64,000 bases of DNA, from assembly GCF_030369635.1 (NCBI RefSeq), contig NZ_CP128474.1:868001-932000 (forward strand), in the 5' to 3' direction. Both the position numbers and the translations under genes were made by a program. This DNA comes from Microbacterium arborescens. Lineage in GTDB: Bacteria > Actinomycetota > Actinomycetes > Actinomycetales > Microbacteriaceae. Within the stretch, counting starts at the first letter, position 1, and every line of letters starts with the position of its first letter. The notes below the pieces were generated by a model, which did no database searches, was not told where the DNA came from, and saw only the letters and a list, made by a program, of their open reading frames with translations. Below, in pieces: positions 51,816-59,833 of the stretch.

Positions 51816-53066
51816 TCATCCTTCCAGCAGCACGACGTCGATGAGGTCGCCGGGCTCTACGGCGACGGTCTCCGCCGGCACGACCGCATACGCCTCGGCG
51901 AGGGCGAGGGCGCCCGCGAGGTGCGACCCCGAGCCGCCGGGTGTCGCCGGATGCACGGACCAGCGCACGGGGTCGGAGCGGTCGATGACCGCGGGGAGGT
52001 ACTGCCGACGGCCCGGCGGCGTACGCCAGGACTCGCCCGCGGGAAGTCGGAGAGCCGGTCGGTACAGGTCGGAGCGGCCCTGCAGGGCGAGGAGGGCGGG
52101 GCGTACGAACACCTCGAACGACACCGCCGCGCTCACCGGGTTTCCGGGAAGGCCGAACACGAGCGTCCCCGAGGGCAGGACACCGAACGCCTGCGGCTTG
52201 CCCGGCTGCATCGCCACCCGCGAGAAGCGCAGCGCACCGCCGAGCTCGGTCTTGACGACCTCGTAGGCGCCCGCACTCACCCCGCCCGAGGTGATGACGA
52301 CGTCCGCCCGTGCATCGCCGGTCGTGGCCGCCGCGATCTCGCGGCGGAACGCGGCGCCGCCGTCGTCGACGTGCACGCGGCGGACGACGACGGCCCCCGC
52401 CTGACGAGCGAGCGCTTCGAGCAACAGGCCGTTCGACTCGGGGATCTGGCCTCGCATGCGCGGGAGGCCGGGCTCGACGAGCTCGCTGCCGGTCGAGATC
52501 ACGACGACGCGCGGCGCGTGCGAGACGGTGACCCGGGCGATGTCGGCAGCCGCCAGGGCGGCGAGCTGCCGGGGGCCGAGCACGGCTCCCGCGCCCAGCA
52601 CGGTGTCTCCCGGACGGATGTCGTCGTGCGCGCGTCGGACGAACACACCCCGCCGTGCGGGGGCGGCGACGACACGCGCGGTCGTCAGCGAATCGTCGAG
52701 GCCGCCGGCGGTGTCCTCGAACGGCACGATGGTGTCGGCGTCGGATGGCACGGGGGCACCCGTCATGATGCGCGCGGTCTCGCCGGTGCCCAGACGCGGG
52801 TCGTCGGCGGTGCCGGCCGGCAGGTCGGCGACGACCGCCAGATCGACGGGATGCTCGGCCGACGCGGTCGCGACGTCGTCGAAGCGGACCGCGAAGCCGT
52901 CCATGGCGGAGTTGTCGAAATCGGGGATGCCTCCCCGTGCGACGGCCGCTTCGCGCAGGACCGATCCGGCGGCGTCCGCGAGCCCGGCCGTGCGGGTCGG
53001 CAGCGGTCGCACGGCCGCGAGGACGTCGGCGAGCTGCTCCTCGACCGAGCGCAGCCCGCCGCTCAC
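51816..53066 (-). CDS. moeA: Molybdopterin molybdenumtransferase
   Basis: A 416-residue MoeA that inserts Mo into adenylated molybdopterin. NSAMDGFAVR near 53, TGAPVPSDADTIVPFE near 100, ISTGSELV near 190 and LPGNPVSAAVSFEVF near 310 are family motifs. GTG 53066 overlaps the upstream stop (GTGA); GTG 53075 is an alternative. Confidence 0.9.
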   Translation of the reverse strand: MSGGLRSVEEQLADVLAAVRPLPTRTAGLADAAGSVLREAAVARGGIPDFDNSAMDGFAVRFDDVATASAEHPVDLAVVADLPAGTADDPRLGTGETARIMTGAPVPSDADTIVPFEDTAGGLDDSLTTARVVAAPARRGVFVRRAHDDIRPGDTVLGAGAVLGPRQLAALAAADIARVTVSHAPRVVVISTGSELVEPGLPRMRGQIPESNGLLLEALARQAGAVVVRRVHVDDGGAAFRREIAAATTGDARADVVITSGGVSAGAYEVVKTELGGALRFSRVAMQPGKPQAFGVLPSGTLVFGLPGNPVSAAVSFEVFVRPALLALQGRSDLYRPALRLPAGESWRTPPGRRQYLPAVIDRSDPVRWSVHPATPGGSGSHLAGALALAEAYAVVPAETVAVEPGDLIDVVLLEG

Positions 53067-54166
53067 GATCGCCACCCGGCGAGGCCTCCCGCGAGGACGG
53101 AGGCCGTCACGCCCCGGCCGCGGAGGACGTCGGCGGCGCGGCGTGCCCGGATGCCGTGCGCGCACACGACCACGACCCGGTCGGCGTCGACGCGGCTCGG
53201 GTCGGCGAGGAGATCGCCGAGGGGGAGCAGCACCGAGCCGGGGAGCACCCCCGTCGCCGTCTCGTGGGGCTCTCGGACATCGAGGACCACCGCCCCGGCG
53301 CGCTGCTGGGCGCGGAGCTGATCGAGATCGATCTCGGGCGTCGTCGGCCGCGTCTGCGGGGTGCGGGGCTCAGGCGCCGGGGGCGCCGACGGTGCGCTCG
53401 AGGCGGCACGCAGCGGCACCTCGCGTGTGATCCCGGACAGAGCGTCGACCACCACGAGCCGGCCCAGGAGCGGCTCGCCGACACCGGTGATGAGCTTGAT
53501 GGCCTCCGTCGCGAGCATTCCGCCCACCGTCATGCAGAGCGACCCGAGGACACCGACCTCGGCGCACGTCGGCAGGTCGTCGGCGCTGCCGGCGGGGTAG
53601 AGGTCGTCGAGCCCGACCGCCGGCGCTCCTTCCGGCGGCGCCGTCCAGAAGACGGTGACCTGCGCGTGGAACTCCTGGATGACGCCCCAGACGAGCGGCA
53701 GTCCAAGCGCCGCGCACGCCGCGGCGACGACGGTGCGGGTCTCGAACGTGTCGGTGCCGTCGATGACGAGGTCGCTCCCGGCCAGCAGGCGTGACGCGTT
53801 CTCGGCATCCAGTCGCTCGCGGCGCGGCTCGATCCGGGTCTCGGGTGACAGTGCTGCGGCGGCGCGGAGGGCGGAGGCGACCTTCGGGGTGCCGACGTCG
53901 TCGACGCGGTGGATGACCTGCCGCTGGAGGTTGGCGTACTCGACCACGTCGTCGTCGATGACGGTGATCGTCCCGACCCCCGCGGCGGCGAGGGCGAGGA
54001 TGACGGGAGAGCCGAGGCCGCCGGCACCGACGACGGCGACGTGAGCCGCCGTCAATCGCCGCTGACCTTCGTCGCCCACGCCCGCGAGGACGGTGTGTCT
54101 CGCGGTGCGTTCGCGCTCGCGATCCGACAGGACGCCGACGGGAGCGACGAGGGGCGAGAGGATCAT
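53063..54166 (-). CDS. MoeB/ThiF-type adenylyltransferase fused to rhodanese
   Basis: A 367-residue E1-like enzyme. The N-terminal adenylation domain (about 20-250) has VVGAGGLGSPV and IDDDVVEYANLQRQ. The C-terminal rhodanese domain (about 275-367) has active Cys in VVVCAHGIRARRAA. The fusion can activate MoaD and supply sulfur in one chain. The Zn-binding Cys pairs of E. coli MoeB are not visible. TAGCCT ends 6 bp before ATG 54166, suggesting leaderless translation. Confidence 0.88.
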   Translation of the reverse strand: MILSPLVAPVGVLSDRERERTARHTVLAGVGDEGQRRLTAAHVAVVGAGGLGSPVILALAAAGVGTITVIDDDVVEYANLQRQVIHRVDDVGTPKVASALRAAAALSPETRIEPRRERLDAENASRLLAGSDLVIDGTDTFETRTVVAAACAALGLPLVWGVIQEFHAQVTVFWTAPPEGAPAVGLDDLYPAGSADDLPTCAEVGVLGSLCMTVGGMLATEAIKLITGVGEPLLGRLVVVDALSGITREVPLRAASSAPSAPPAPEPRTPQTRPTTPEIDLDQLRAQQRAGAVVLDVREPHETATGVLPGSVLLPLGDLLADPSRVDADRVVVVCAHGIRARRAADVLRGRGVTASVLAGGLAGWRS

Positions 54167-54172
54167 GGGTTC

Positions 54173-54279
54173 AGGCTAGACGCGTGCGGGGGCGCCGGGG
54201 GCGGGCGGGGGTGAGAGCGTTCGGTGCATCCGTGGATGCGGTGGATTCCGCCCTCGACCTCCGCAGACGCGGGTATGTT
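54173..54279. promoter_or_regulatory. Divergent leaderless promoters and GCATCC-GT-GGATGC palindrome
   Basis: TAGCCT (54178-54173, minus strand) serves the moeB-like gene and TATGTT (54274-54279) the TOBE regulator. Between them, GCATCCGTGGATGC (54226-54239) is a perfect palindrome with a 2-bp centre that could be an operator for the TOBE regulator. Confidence 0.4.
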
Positions 54280-54285
54280 CGGCGC

Positions 54286-54678
54286 ATGACGACGTATCGC
54301 ATCTCGGAGGCGGCCCGCCTTCTCGGCGTCAGCGACGACACCGTGCGTCGCTGGATCGACCAGGGCATCCTCCCGGTCTCGGGCGAAAGCCCGGCGCGGA
54401 TTCCCGGCGACGCCCTCGCGGCCCACGCGGTCGAGCTCGCTTCCGCCGCCGAGGACCCGTCCGATCGGCTCTCGAGCGCCCGCAACCGCTTCGTCGGCCT
54501 CGTCACACGGGTGCAGATCGACGGCGTGATGGCCCAGGTCGACGTGCAGTCCGGGCCGCACCGCGTCGTGTCGCTCATGTCGGCCGAGGCGGCGCGCGAG
54601 CTCGAGCTCGAACCCGGTTCGCTCGCCGTCGCGGTCGTCAAGGCCACCACGGTCGTCGTCGAGACTCCGAAGGACTGA
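54286..54678 (+). CDS. HTH-TOBE molybdate-responsive regulator
   Basis: A 130-residue protein: an N-terminal excisionase/MerR-like HTH (about 3-50, RISEAARLLGVSDDTVRRWIDQG) and a C-terminal TOBE (molybdate/tungstate-binding) domain (about 62-130, NRFVGLVTRVQIDGVMAQVDVQ). Its structure is that of a ModE-like sensor of the actinobacterial type. It begins a modABC operon, and modA starts 3 bp after it. Confidence 0.83.
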   Translation: MTTYRISEAARLLGVSDDTVRRWIDQGILPVSGESPARIPGDALAAHAVELASAAEDPSDRLSSARNRFVGLVTRVQIDGVMAQVDVQSGPHRVVSLMSAEAARELELEPGSLAVAVVKATTVVVETPKD

Positions 54679-54681
54679 ACC

Positions 54682-55509
54682 GTGCGCGTGCGAACACGAC
54701 GAACGACGAGCATCGCGGCCCTCGCCGCAGCCGTGCTGCTGCTGGCCGGATGCGCCGCGGGCGGTGGCCCCGGCATCGGGACGGACGCCCCGCCCGGGGT
54801 GCCCGAGTCGGCACCCGGCACAGCGGAACCCGATGTCTCGGGCGAGGTCACCGTCTTCGCCGCGGCGTCGCTGAAGACGGGATTCGACGAGCTGGCCACG
54901 CAGTTCGAGCAGCGGCATCCCTCGGTCACGATCTCGCCGATCAGCTATGACGGATCGTCGACCCTCGCGACTCAGGTGATCGAGGGGGCGCCGGCCGACG
55001 TCTTCGCCTCAGCCGACGAGGCGAACATGCAGAGAGTCGTCGCGGCCGGAGTCTCCGGCTCGCCCGAGGTCTTCGCGATGAACCGGCTCACCCTCGTGGT
55101 GCCGTCCGGCAACCCCGGCTCGGTCACGGGTCTGGCAGACCTCGCCGACCCCGATCGCACGGTGGTGCTCTGTGCGGCCGCCGTCCCGTGCGGCGCGGCA
55201 TCGGCGACGCTTCTCAGCGATGCGGGTGTCGCGGCGAGCGTCGACAGCTACGAGCAGAACGTGACGGCGGTGCTGACGAAGGTCGCCAGCGGGGAAGCCG
55301 ACGCGGGGCTCGTCTACGTCACGGACGCCGCTCTCACCGGCGACGTCGAGACGGTCGAGGTTCCCGGCGCCGAGCGAGTCGTCAATCGCTACCCGATCGC
55401 GGTGCTCGCCGACGCGCAGTCGCCGGGCGCAGCCGCGGAGTTCGTCGCCTACGTGCTGTCCGACGAGGGCCAGGCGGTGCTGCGCCGTCTCGGTTTCGGC
55501 GCCCCGTGA
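54682..55509 (+). CDS. modA: Molybdate ABC transporter substrate-binding lipoprotein
   Basis: A 275-residue lipoprotein (lipobox LAGC near 24) of the ModA family. VTVFAAASLKTGFDEL near 57 and SYDGSSTLATQVIEGAPADVFASAD are the oxyanion-binding segments. A GC-rich, Pro/Gly spacer precedes the domain. It overlaps modB by GTGA. Confidence 0.9.
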   Translation: MRVRTRRTTSIAALAAAVLLLAGCAAGGGPGIGTDAPPGVPESAPGTAEPDVSGEVTVFAAASLKTGFDELATQFEQRHPSVTISPISYDGSSTLATQVIEGAPADVFASADEANMQRVVAAGVSGSPEVFAMNRLTLVVPSGNPGSVTGLADLADPDRTVVLCAAAVPCGAASATLLSDAGVAASVDSYEQNVTAVLTKVASGEADAGLVYVTDAALTGDVETVEVPGAERVVNRYPIAVLADAQSPGAAAEFVAYVLSDEGQAVLRRLGFGAP

Positions 55510-56342
55510 GCGGCGCCGAAGCCGGCCGACAGCGGGCGACCGGTCGCCGGACGCCGGGGAATCTGCCGCGCATCCTGCTCGTCCCCGCGGTCGTCGGCCT
55601 CGCGCTCCTCGTGGTTCCCCTCGTCGCGCTCGTGGGCCGCCTCGACCCCGCGACGGTGTGGGCCGACGTCACCTCACCCGAGGCCGGCGCAGCCCTCGCG
55701 CTGTCGCTGCAGACCGCGCTGACGGCGACGGTGGCGTGCATCGTGCTCGGCGTTCCGCTCGCCCTCACCATCGCCCGGGCGAGCGCTCGGGGCGCGGCGG
55801 TGCTTCGCGCCGTGGTGACGGTTCCCCTCGTGCTGCCGCCGATGGTGGGCGGCGTCGCCCTGCTCTTCCTGTTCGGTCGTACCGGCTGGCTGGGCGCCGT
55901 GCTCGGCGAAGCCGGCATCCGTATCCCGTTCACGACCGCCGCCGTCGTGATCGCACAGACCTTCGTCGCCCTTCCCTTCCTCGTCCTGGCGCTCGAGGGG
56001 GCGCTGCGGGCGACGGGCGTCGGATACGAGCAGACAGCCGCGGCGCTCGGCGCGGGACGGTGGCGGATCCTGTGGCGGGTCACACTGCCGCTCGCCGCCC
56101 CCGGGCTGATCGCGGGAACCGTGCTGTGCTTCGCCCGCGCACTCGGCGAGTTCGGCGCCACCGCGCTGTTCGCCGGCAACGCGCCCGGAGTCACGCAGAC
56201 GATGCCGCTGGCGATCTACACCGCGTTCAACGGCGCCGGGGTGTCGCAGGGCACGGCGGTGGCGCTGTCGCTGCTCCTGCTCATCACGGCGATCGCGGCG
56301 CTTCTGCTCGTGCGCGCCTGGCGACCGGGCGGTGCTCGGTGA
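55506..56342 (+). CDS. modB: Molybdate ABC transporter permease
   Basis: A 278-residue permease with five or six segments. The loop YEQTAAALGAGRWRILWRVTLPLAAPGLI and RALGEFGATALFAGN are ModB/CysT hallmarks. GTG 55506 overlaps modA by 4 bp. Confidence 0.9.
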   Translation: MSGAEAGRQRATGRRTPGNLPRILLVPAVVGLALLVVPLVALVGRLDPATVWADVTSPEAGAALALSLQTALTATVACIVLGVPLALTIARASARGAAVLRAVVTVPLVLPPMVGGVALLFLFGRTGWLGAVLGEAGIRIPFTTAAVVIAQTFVALPFLVLALEGALRATGVGYEQTAAALGAGRWRILWRVTLPLAAPGLIAGTVLCFARALGEFGATALFAGNAPGVTQTMPLAIYTAFNGAGVSQGTAVALSLLLLITAIAALLLVRAWRPGGAR

Positions 56343-57439
56343 GCGGGCGGCTCACGGCCCGCGTCCGGGTGCAGCGCCCCGGTCTCACCGTGGCCGCCGA
56401 GCTGGTCGCGGAGCCCGGCGAGATCGTCGCCGTCATGGGGCCGAGCGGGGCGGGCAAGTCGACCGTCCTCGAGGCGATCGCGGGTCTCGTGCGGCTCGAT
56501 GCGGGGTCGATCCGCGTCGACGGCGACGAGGTGGCCAGTCCGCGTCACCGTGTCGCGCCGCAGCGCCGTGGCATCGTGCTGCTGCGTCAGGACCCCGGCC
56601 TCTTCCCGCACCTCTCGACACGCGAGAACGTCGCCTTCGGGCTGCGCTCTCGCGGGGCGCCCGCTCGTGGGTCGCGTCTCGTCGCCGACGAATGGCTCGA
56701 ACGGGTCGGGCTCGCCGGGGTGGGAGGACGGCATCCCCGCGAGCTCTCCGGTGGACAGCAGCAGCGGGTCGCCCTCGCCCGCGCGCTCGCGGCGCGACCC
56801 CGCGTCATCCTGCTCGATGAACCGTTCACGGCGCTCGACCCGGCGACGGCCGCCTCGCTCCGCACGATGCTCGGCGAACAGCTGCGGGCCGCGCGGACGA
56901 CAGCCGTGCTCGTCAGCCACGATGCGCTCGACGCAGCGGTCGTGGCCGATCGGCTGGTCGTGCTCGAGGCGGGTGCCGTGACGCAGAGTGGCTCCGTGCG
57001 CGACGTGCTGCGAACTCCCGCGACGGCGTTCGGCGCGGCGATCGCGGGAGTCAACCGCGTCGTCGGAAGCGTGATCGGTCGCGGCGACGGCGCGGTGTGG
57101 CGGGCGGGCACCTTGGCGGTGGCTCGGCCTGGTGCGGAACCCGGCCCCGTCGCGGCGCTGTTCCGCCCGGGCGACGTCCGGCTCGAGGGGGTCGTCGCTG
57201 CGGGGCACACCACGCTCGGAGCGGCGCCGGAGGGCTCGCGTGTCGTCTGGCATGCGCGGGTGGCGCGGCTCGAACCTACCGTCGGAGGTGTGCGTATGCT
57301 CGTCGCCGATCCGTCGCTCGCCGTCGACATCCCTGTCGACCTGGCCGCAGATCTTCGTGCCGGCGCTCACGTCCGGCTCACGCTGCCGAACGCCGCGATC
57401 ACGTGGGGGAGCCCGGAACCGGAGACGGCGGCAGGGTAA
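56339..57439 (+). CDS. modC: Molybdate ABC transporter ATP-binding protein
   Basis: A 366-residue ABC ATPase. Walker A GPSGAGKST is near 35-43, the signature LSGGQQQR near 137 and Walker B VILLDEP near 157. The C-terminal third contains a TOBE-like region (about 290-360) that may sense molybdate. GTG 56339 overlaps modB by GTGA. Confidence 0.9.
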   Translation: MSGRLTARVRVQRPGLTVAAELVAEPGEIVAVMGPSGAGKSTVLEAIAGLVRLDAGSIRVDGDEVASPRHRVAPQRRGIVLLRQDPGLFPHLSTRENVAFGLRSRGAPARGSRLVADEWLERVGLAGVGGRHPRELSGGQQQRVALARALAARPRVILLDEPFTALDPATAASLRTMLGEQLRAARTTAVLVSHDALDAAVVADRLVVLEAGAVTQSGSVRDVLRTPATAFGAAIAGVNRVVGSVIGRGDGAVWRAGTLAVARPGAEPGPVAALFRPGDVRLEGVVAAGHTTLGAAPEGSRVVWHARVARLEPTVGGVRMLVADPSLAVDIPVDLAADLRAGAHVRLTLPNAAITWGSPEPETAAG

Positions 57440-57473
57440 CGGGTCGGGCGATGCGGGGTGGCACGATGGGGAT

Positions 57474-58079
57474 ATGCCTCACATGCGTGCCGTCCGGCCC
57501 GGCGACGACGCCGCGCTGAGCGAGATCTGTCTGCGAACAGCCGATCACGGTTCCGATGCCACCGGACTCTTCGACGACGACGACATCTGGGGAGCGGTCT
57601 TCGCGCGGCCCTATGCCGAGCGGCATCCCGACTTCGCCTTCGTCGTGGCCGACGAGGACGATCGGGCGATCGGCTACGTCGTCGCGACGCCCGACACCGA
57701 GGCCTTCGAGGAGTGGTTCCATCGCGAGTGGTGGCCCCGTTTCGCCGCGCGCTGGCCCGAGCCCTCGCCCGACGACACCTCGCGCCAGGCGGCCACGCTG
57801 CGGTACGCCTACGGCCGGCGCGCGGGCGCGGAGCCGTTCGCCGAGGCCTACCCGGCGCACCTCCACATCGACCTGCTGCCCGCGGCTCAGGGACAGGGGT
57901 GGGGGCGTCGGCTGATCGACCGCGTGTCGGAACAGCTCCGCGCGGCGGGGGTCACCCGGCTGCACCTGGTCGCGTCCGCGGCCAACACCGGTGCGCTCGC
58001 CTTCTACGACCGCCTGGGCTTCGAGCGTCTGCCCTCGTCGCCCGGCGCGCAGGCTTTCGGCATCGATCTCGCGCGCTGA
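57474..58079 (+). CDS. GNAT-family N-acetyltransferase
   Basis: A 201-residue acetyltransferase. The acetyl-CoA loop is LLPAAQGQGWGRRLID near 139, and TRLHLVASAANTGALAFYDRLGFER near 165 is the C-terminal GNAT block. ATG 57474 has CACGAT ending 6 bp upstream, so it may be leaderless; the second ATG at 57483 is also possible. Substrate unknown. Confidence 0.85.
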   Translation: MPHMRAVRPGDDAALSEICLRTADHGSDATGLFDDDDIWGAVFARPYAERHPDFAFVVADEDDRAIGYVVATPDTEAFEEWFHREWWPRFAARWPEPSPDDTSRQAATLRYAYGRRAGAEPFAEAYPAHLHIDLLPAAQGQGWGRRLIDRVSEQLRAAGVTRLHLVASAANTGALAFYDRLGFERLPSSPGAQAFGIDLAR

Positions 58080-58096
58080 GCCCGGGTCGTGCGACC

Positions 58097-58153
58097 CGAG
58101 GTCCCATTTGGGCCGGGTTTGGCGGCAGGTTTCCCGGCCCAACTGGGACCTCG
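58097..58153. terminator. 21-bp inverted repeat between convergent genes
   Basis: The arms 58097-58117 and 58133-58153 are complementary at 20 of 21 positions around a 15-nt loop. A smaller palindrome, GGGTCGTGCGACCC (58084-58097), abuts it. It lies between the GNAT and cydC genes. Confidence 0.7.
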
Positions 58154-58171
58154 CGGGGTGTGGCTCGCGTC

Positions 58172-59833
58172 TCAGGCGGCGTGCAGGCTTCCGTCGGAGA
58201 TGCGGACCGTGCGGTCGACGAGTGAGTTCGGCACCCGCACATGCGAGATGAGGACGACGGCGCGGTCCGCGTCGACGGCGGAGAGCAGATCTCGCATCAG
58301 CGCGTCGGATGCTGCGGGGTCGACCCCGGCCGTCGGCTCGTCGAGCACCAGCACGGGGAAGCCGTGCAGCAGCGCACGTGCGAGCGCGATGCGCTGCGCC
58401 TGGCCGCCCGAGACGAGAGCGCCGTGCTCGCCGACGCGCGCATCGAGACCCCCGCGCTCACGGAGCCAGCCGCCGAGACCGACGCGCTCGAGCACCGCCT
58501 CCAGCTCGGCGTCGGTCGCGGTGTCGCGGGCGAACAGCAGGTTCTGGCGGATGTCCTCGTCGAAGAGCATCGGCTGCTGTTCGCACAGTCCCACGGTCAG
58601 GCGTACGTCGTCGGGGGAGAGCTCGCGGACGTCGGTGCCCCCGACACGGTAGCTGCCGTCGATGTCGAGGAAGCGGACCAGGGCGTGCGCGAGCGTCGAC
58701 TTGCCCGCCCCGCTCGACCCGACGACGAGCAGGCGCTCGCCGGGACGGACGTCCAGATCGATCCCGGCGAGCGTCGGCCGATCGTCTCCGGGCCACGTCA
58801 CCGACACGTCGCGCAGGCGGAGTCCGTCGCCGAGGGCGGGCGCGACACCCGCGGGGGCGACGCTGCTCTCGACGAGACCGGCGGGGATGCCGCTCGGCAC
58901 GGTCTCGGCGATGCGCTCCGCAGACGCGTGGACCTGACGCCACGAGGCCGCCGCGAGCGGAACCGTCTGGAAGACCTCGAACACGGCCATCGGCACGAGC
59001 ACCGCGACCGCCAGCCACGGACCGCCGAGGGCGGCGACATCCGGTGCGGTGACGATGACGGCGAGGATCGAGGCGGCGCCGGCGGCGAGCGAGACGATCG
59101 CCGCACTGCCGGCCTGCGCGCCGGCCCGGCGGACGACGGCGCGGCGGAGATCGGCGTCCGCGGCTTCGACACGCCGACGGCTCTGCTCCTCGGCTCCGTA
59201 TGCCAGCAGCACGTCGAGGCTTCCGAGGTGGTCGGCGACGGCGTCGGCGAGCCGGGCACGGAGCGGCGCGATCGTCCGTTCCGCGCGGGCTCCCGCGACC
59301 CAGCCCCAGCCGGTGGCCGCAGCTGCCGCGATGACGAGGCAGCCCAGCAGAGTCAGGCCCGCCGGCCACGACACCGTTGCGACGAAGACCACGGCGGCGA
59401 GGGCGACGGTGGCCGACGCCACGAGCGGTTCCACGACCCGCAACGGAAGGTTCTGCAGGTCGTCGACATCATCGACGAGAGCAGACAGCGCGGATCCGCG
59501 GCGGATGCGGCCGAGCCCGTCGGGGGCGAGCGGGATGAGGCGACGGACGAGGTCGGTGCGCGTCGCGGCGAGCTGACGCAGCGCCGCGTCGTGCGACGTG
59601 AGGCGCTCGAGGTAGCGGAAGACGGCCCGCGAGATCGCGAACGCACGCACTCCGACGACGGCCGCCATCACGTACATCACCGCGGGCTGCTCGCTCGCGC
59701 GCACGATGAGCCACGCGCTGCACGCGAGGAGAGCGACGGCGGAGGCCTCCGTGGCGAACCCCGTCGCGAGGGCGCGCCAGAACCGTCGCGGCGAGGGCAT
59801 CGCGCCGCGGAGCACGTCGGACGTCGTGGTCAT
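58172..59833 (-). CDS. cydC: Cytochrome bd assembly ABC transporter subunit CydC
   Basis: A 553-residue half-transporter with six N-terminal membrane segments and a C-terminal ABC ATPase (Walker A GSSGAGKST near 370, signature VSGGQAQR near 465, Walker B VLVLDEP near 486). With CydD it exports thiols such as glutathione and cysteine for bd oxidase assembly. ATG 59833 overlaps the cydD stop. Confidence 0.9.
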   Translation of the reverse strand: MTTTSDVLRGAMPSPRRFWRALATGFATEASAVALLACSAWLIVRASEQPAVMYVMAAVVGVRAFAISRAVFRYLERLTSHDAALRQLAATRTDLVRRLIPLAPDGLGRIRRGSALSALVDDVDDLQNLPLRVVEPLVASATVALAAVVFVATVSWPAGLTLLGCLVIAAAAATGWGWVAGARAERTIAPLRARLADAVADHLGSLDVLLAYGAEEQSRRRVEAADADLRRAVVRRAGAQAGSAAIVSLAAGAASILAVIVTAPDVAALGGPWLAVAVLVPMAVFEVFQTVPLAAASWRQVHASAERIAETVPSGIPAGLVESSVAPAGVAPALGDGLRLRDVSVTWPGDDRPTLAGIDLDVRPGERLLVVGSSGAGKSTLAHALVRFLDIDGSYRVGGTDVRELSPDDVRLTVGLCEQQPMLFDEDIRQNLLFARDTATDAELEAVLERVGLGGWLRERGGLDARVGEHGALVSGGQAQRIALARALLHGFPVLVLDEPTAGVDPAASDALMRDLLSAVDADRAVVLISHVRVPNSLVDRTVRISDGSLHAA

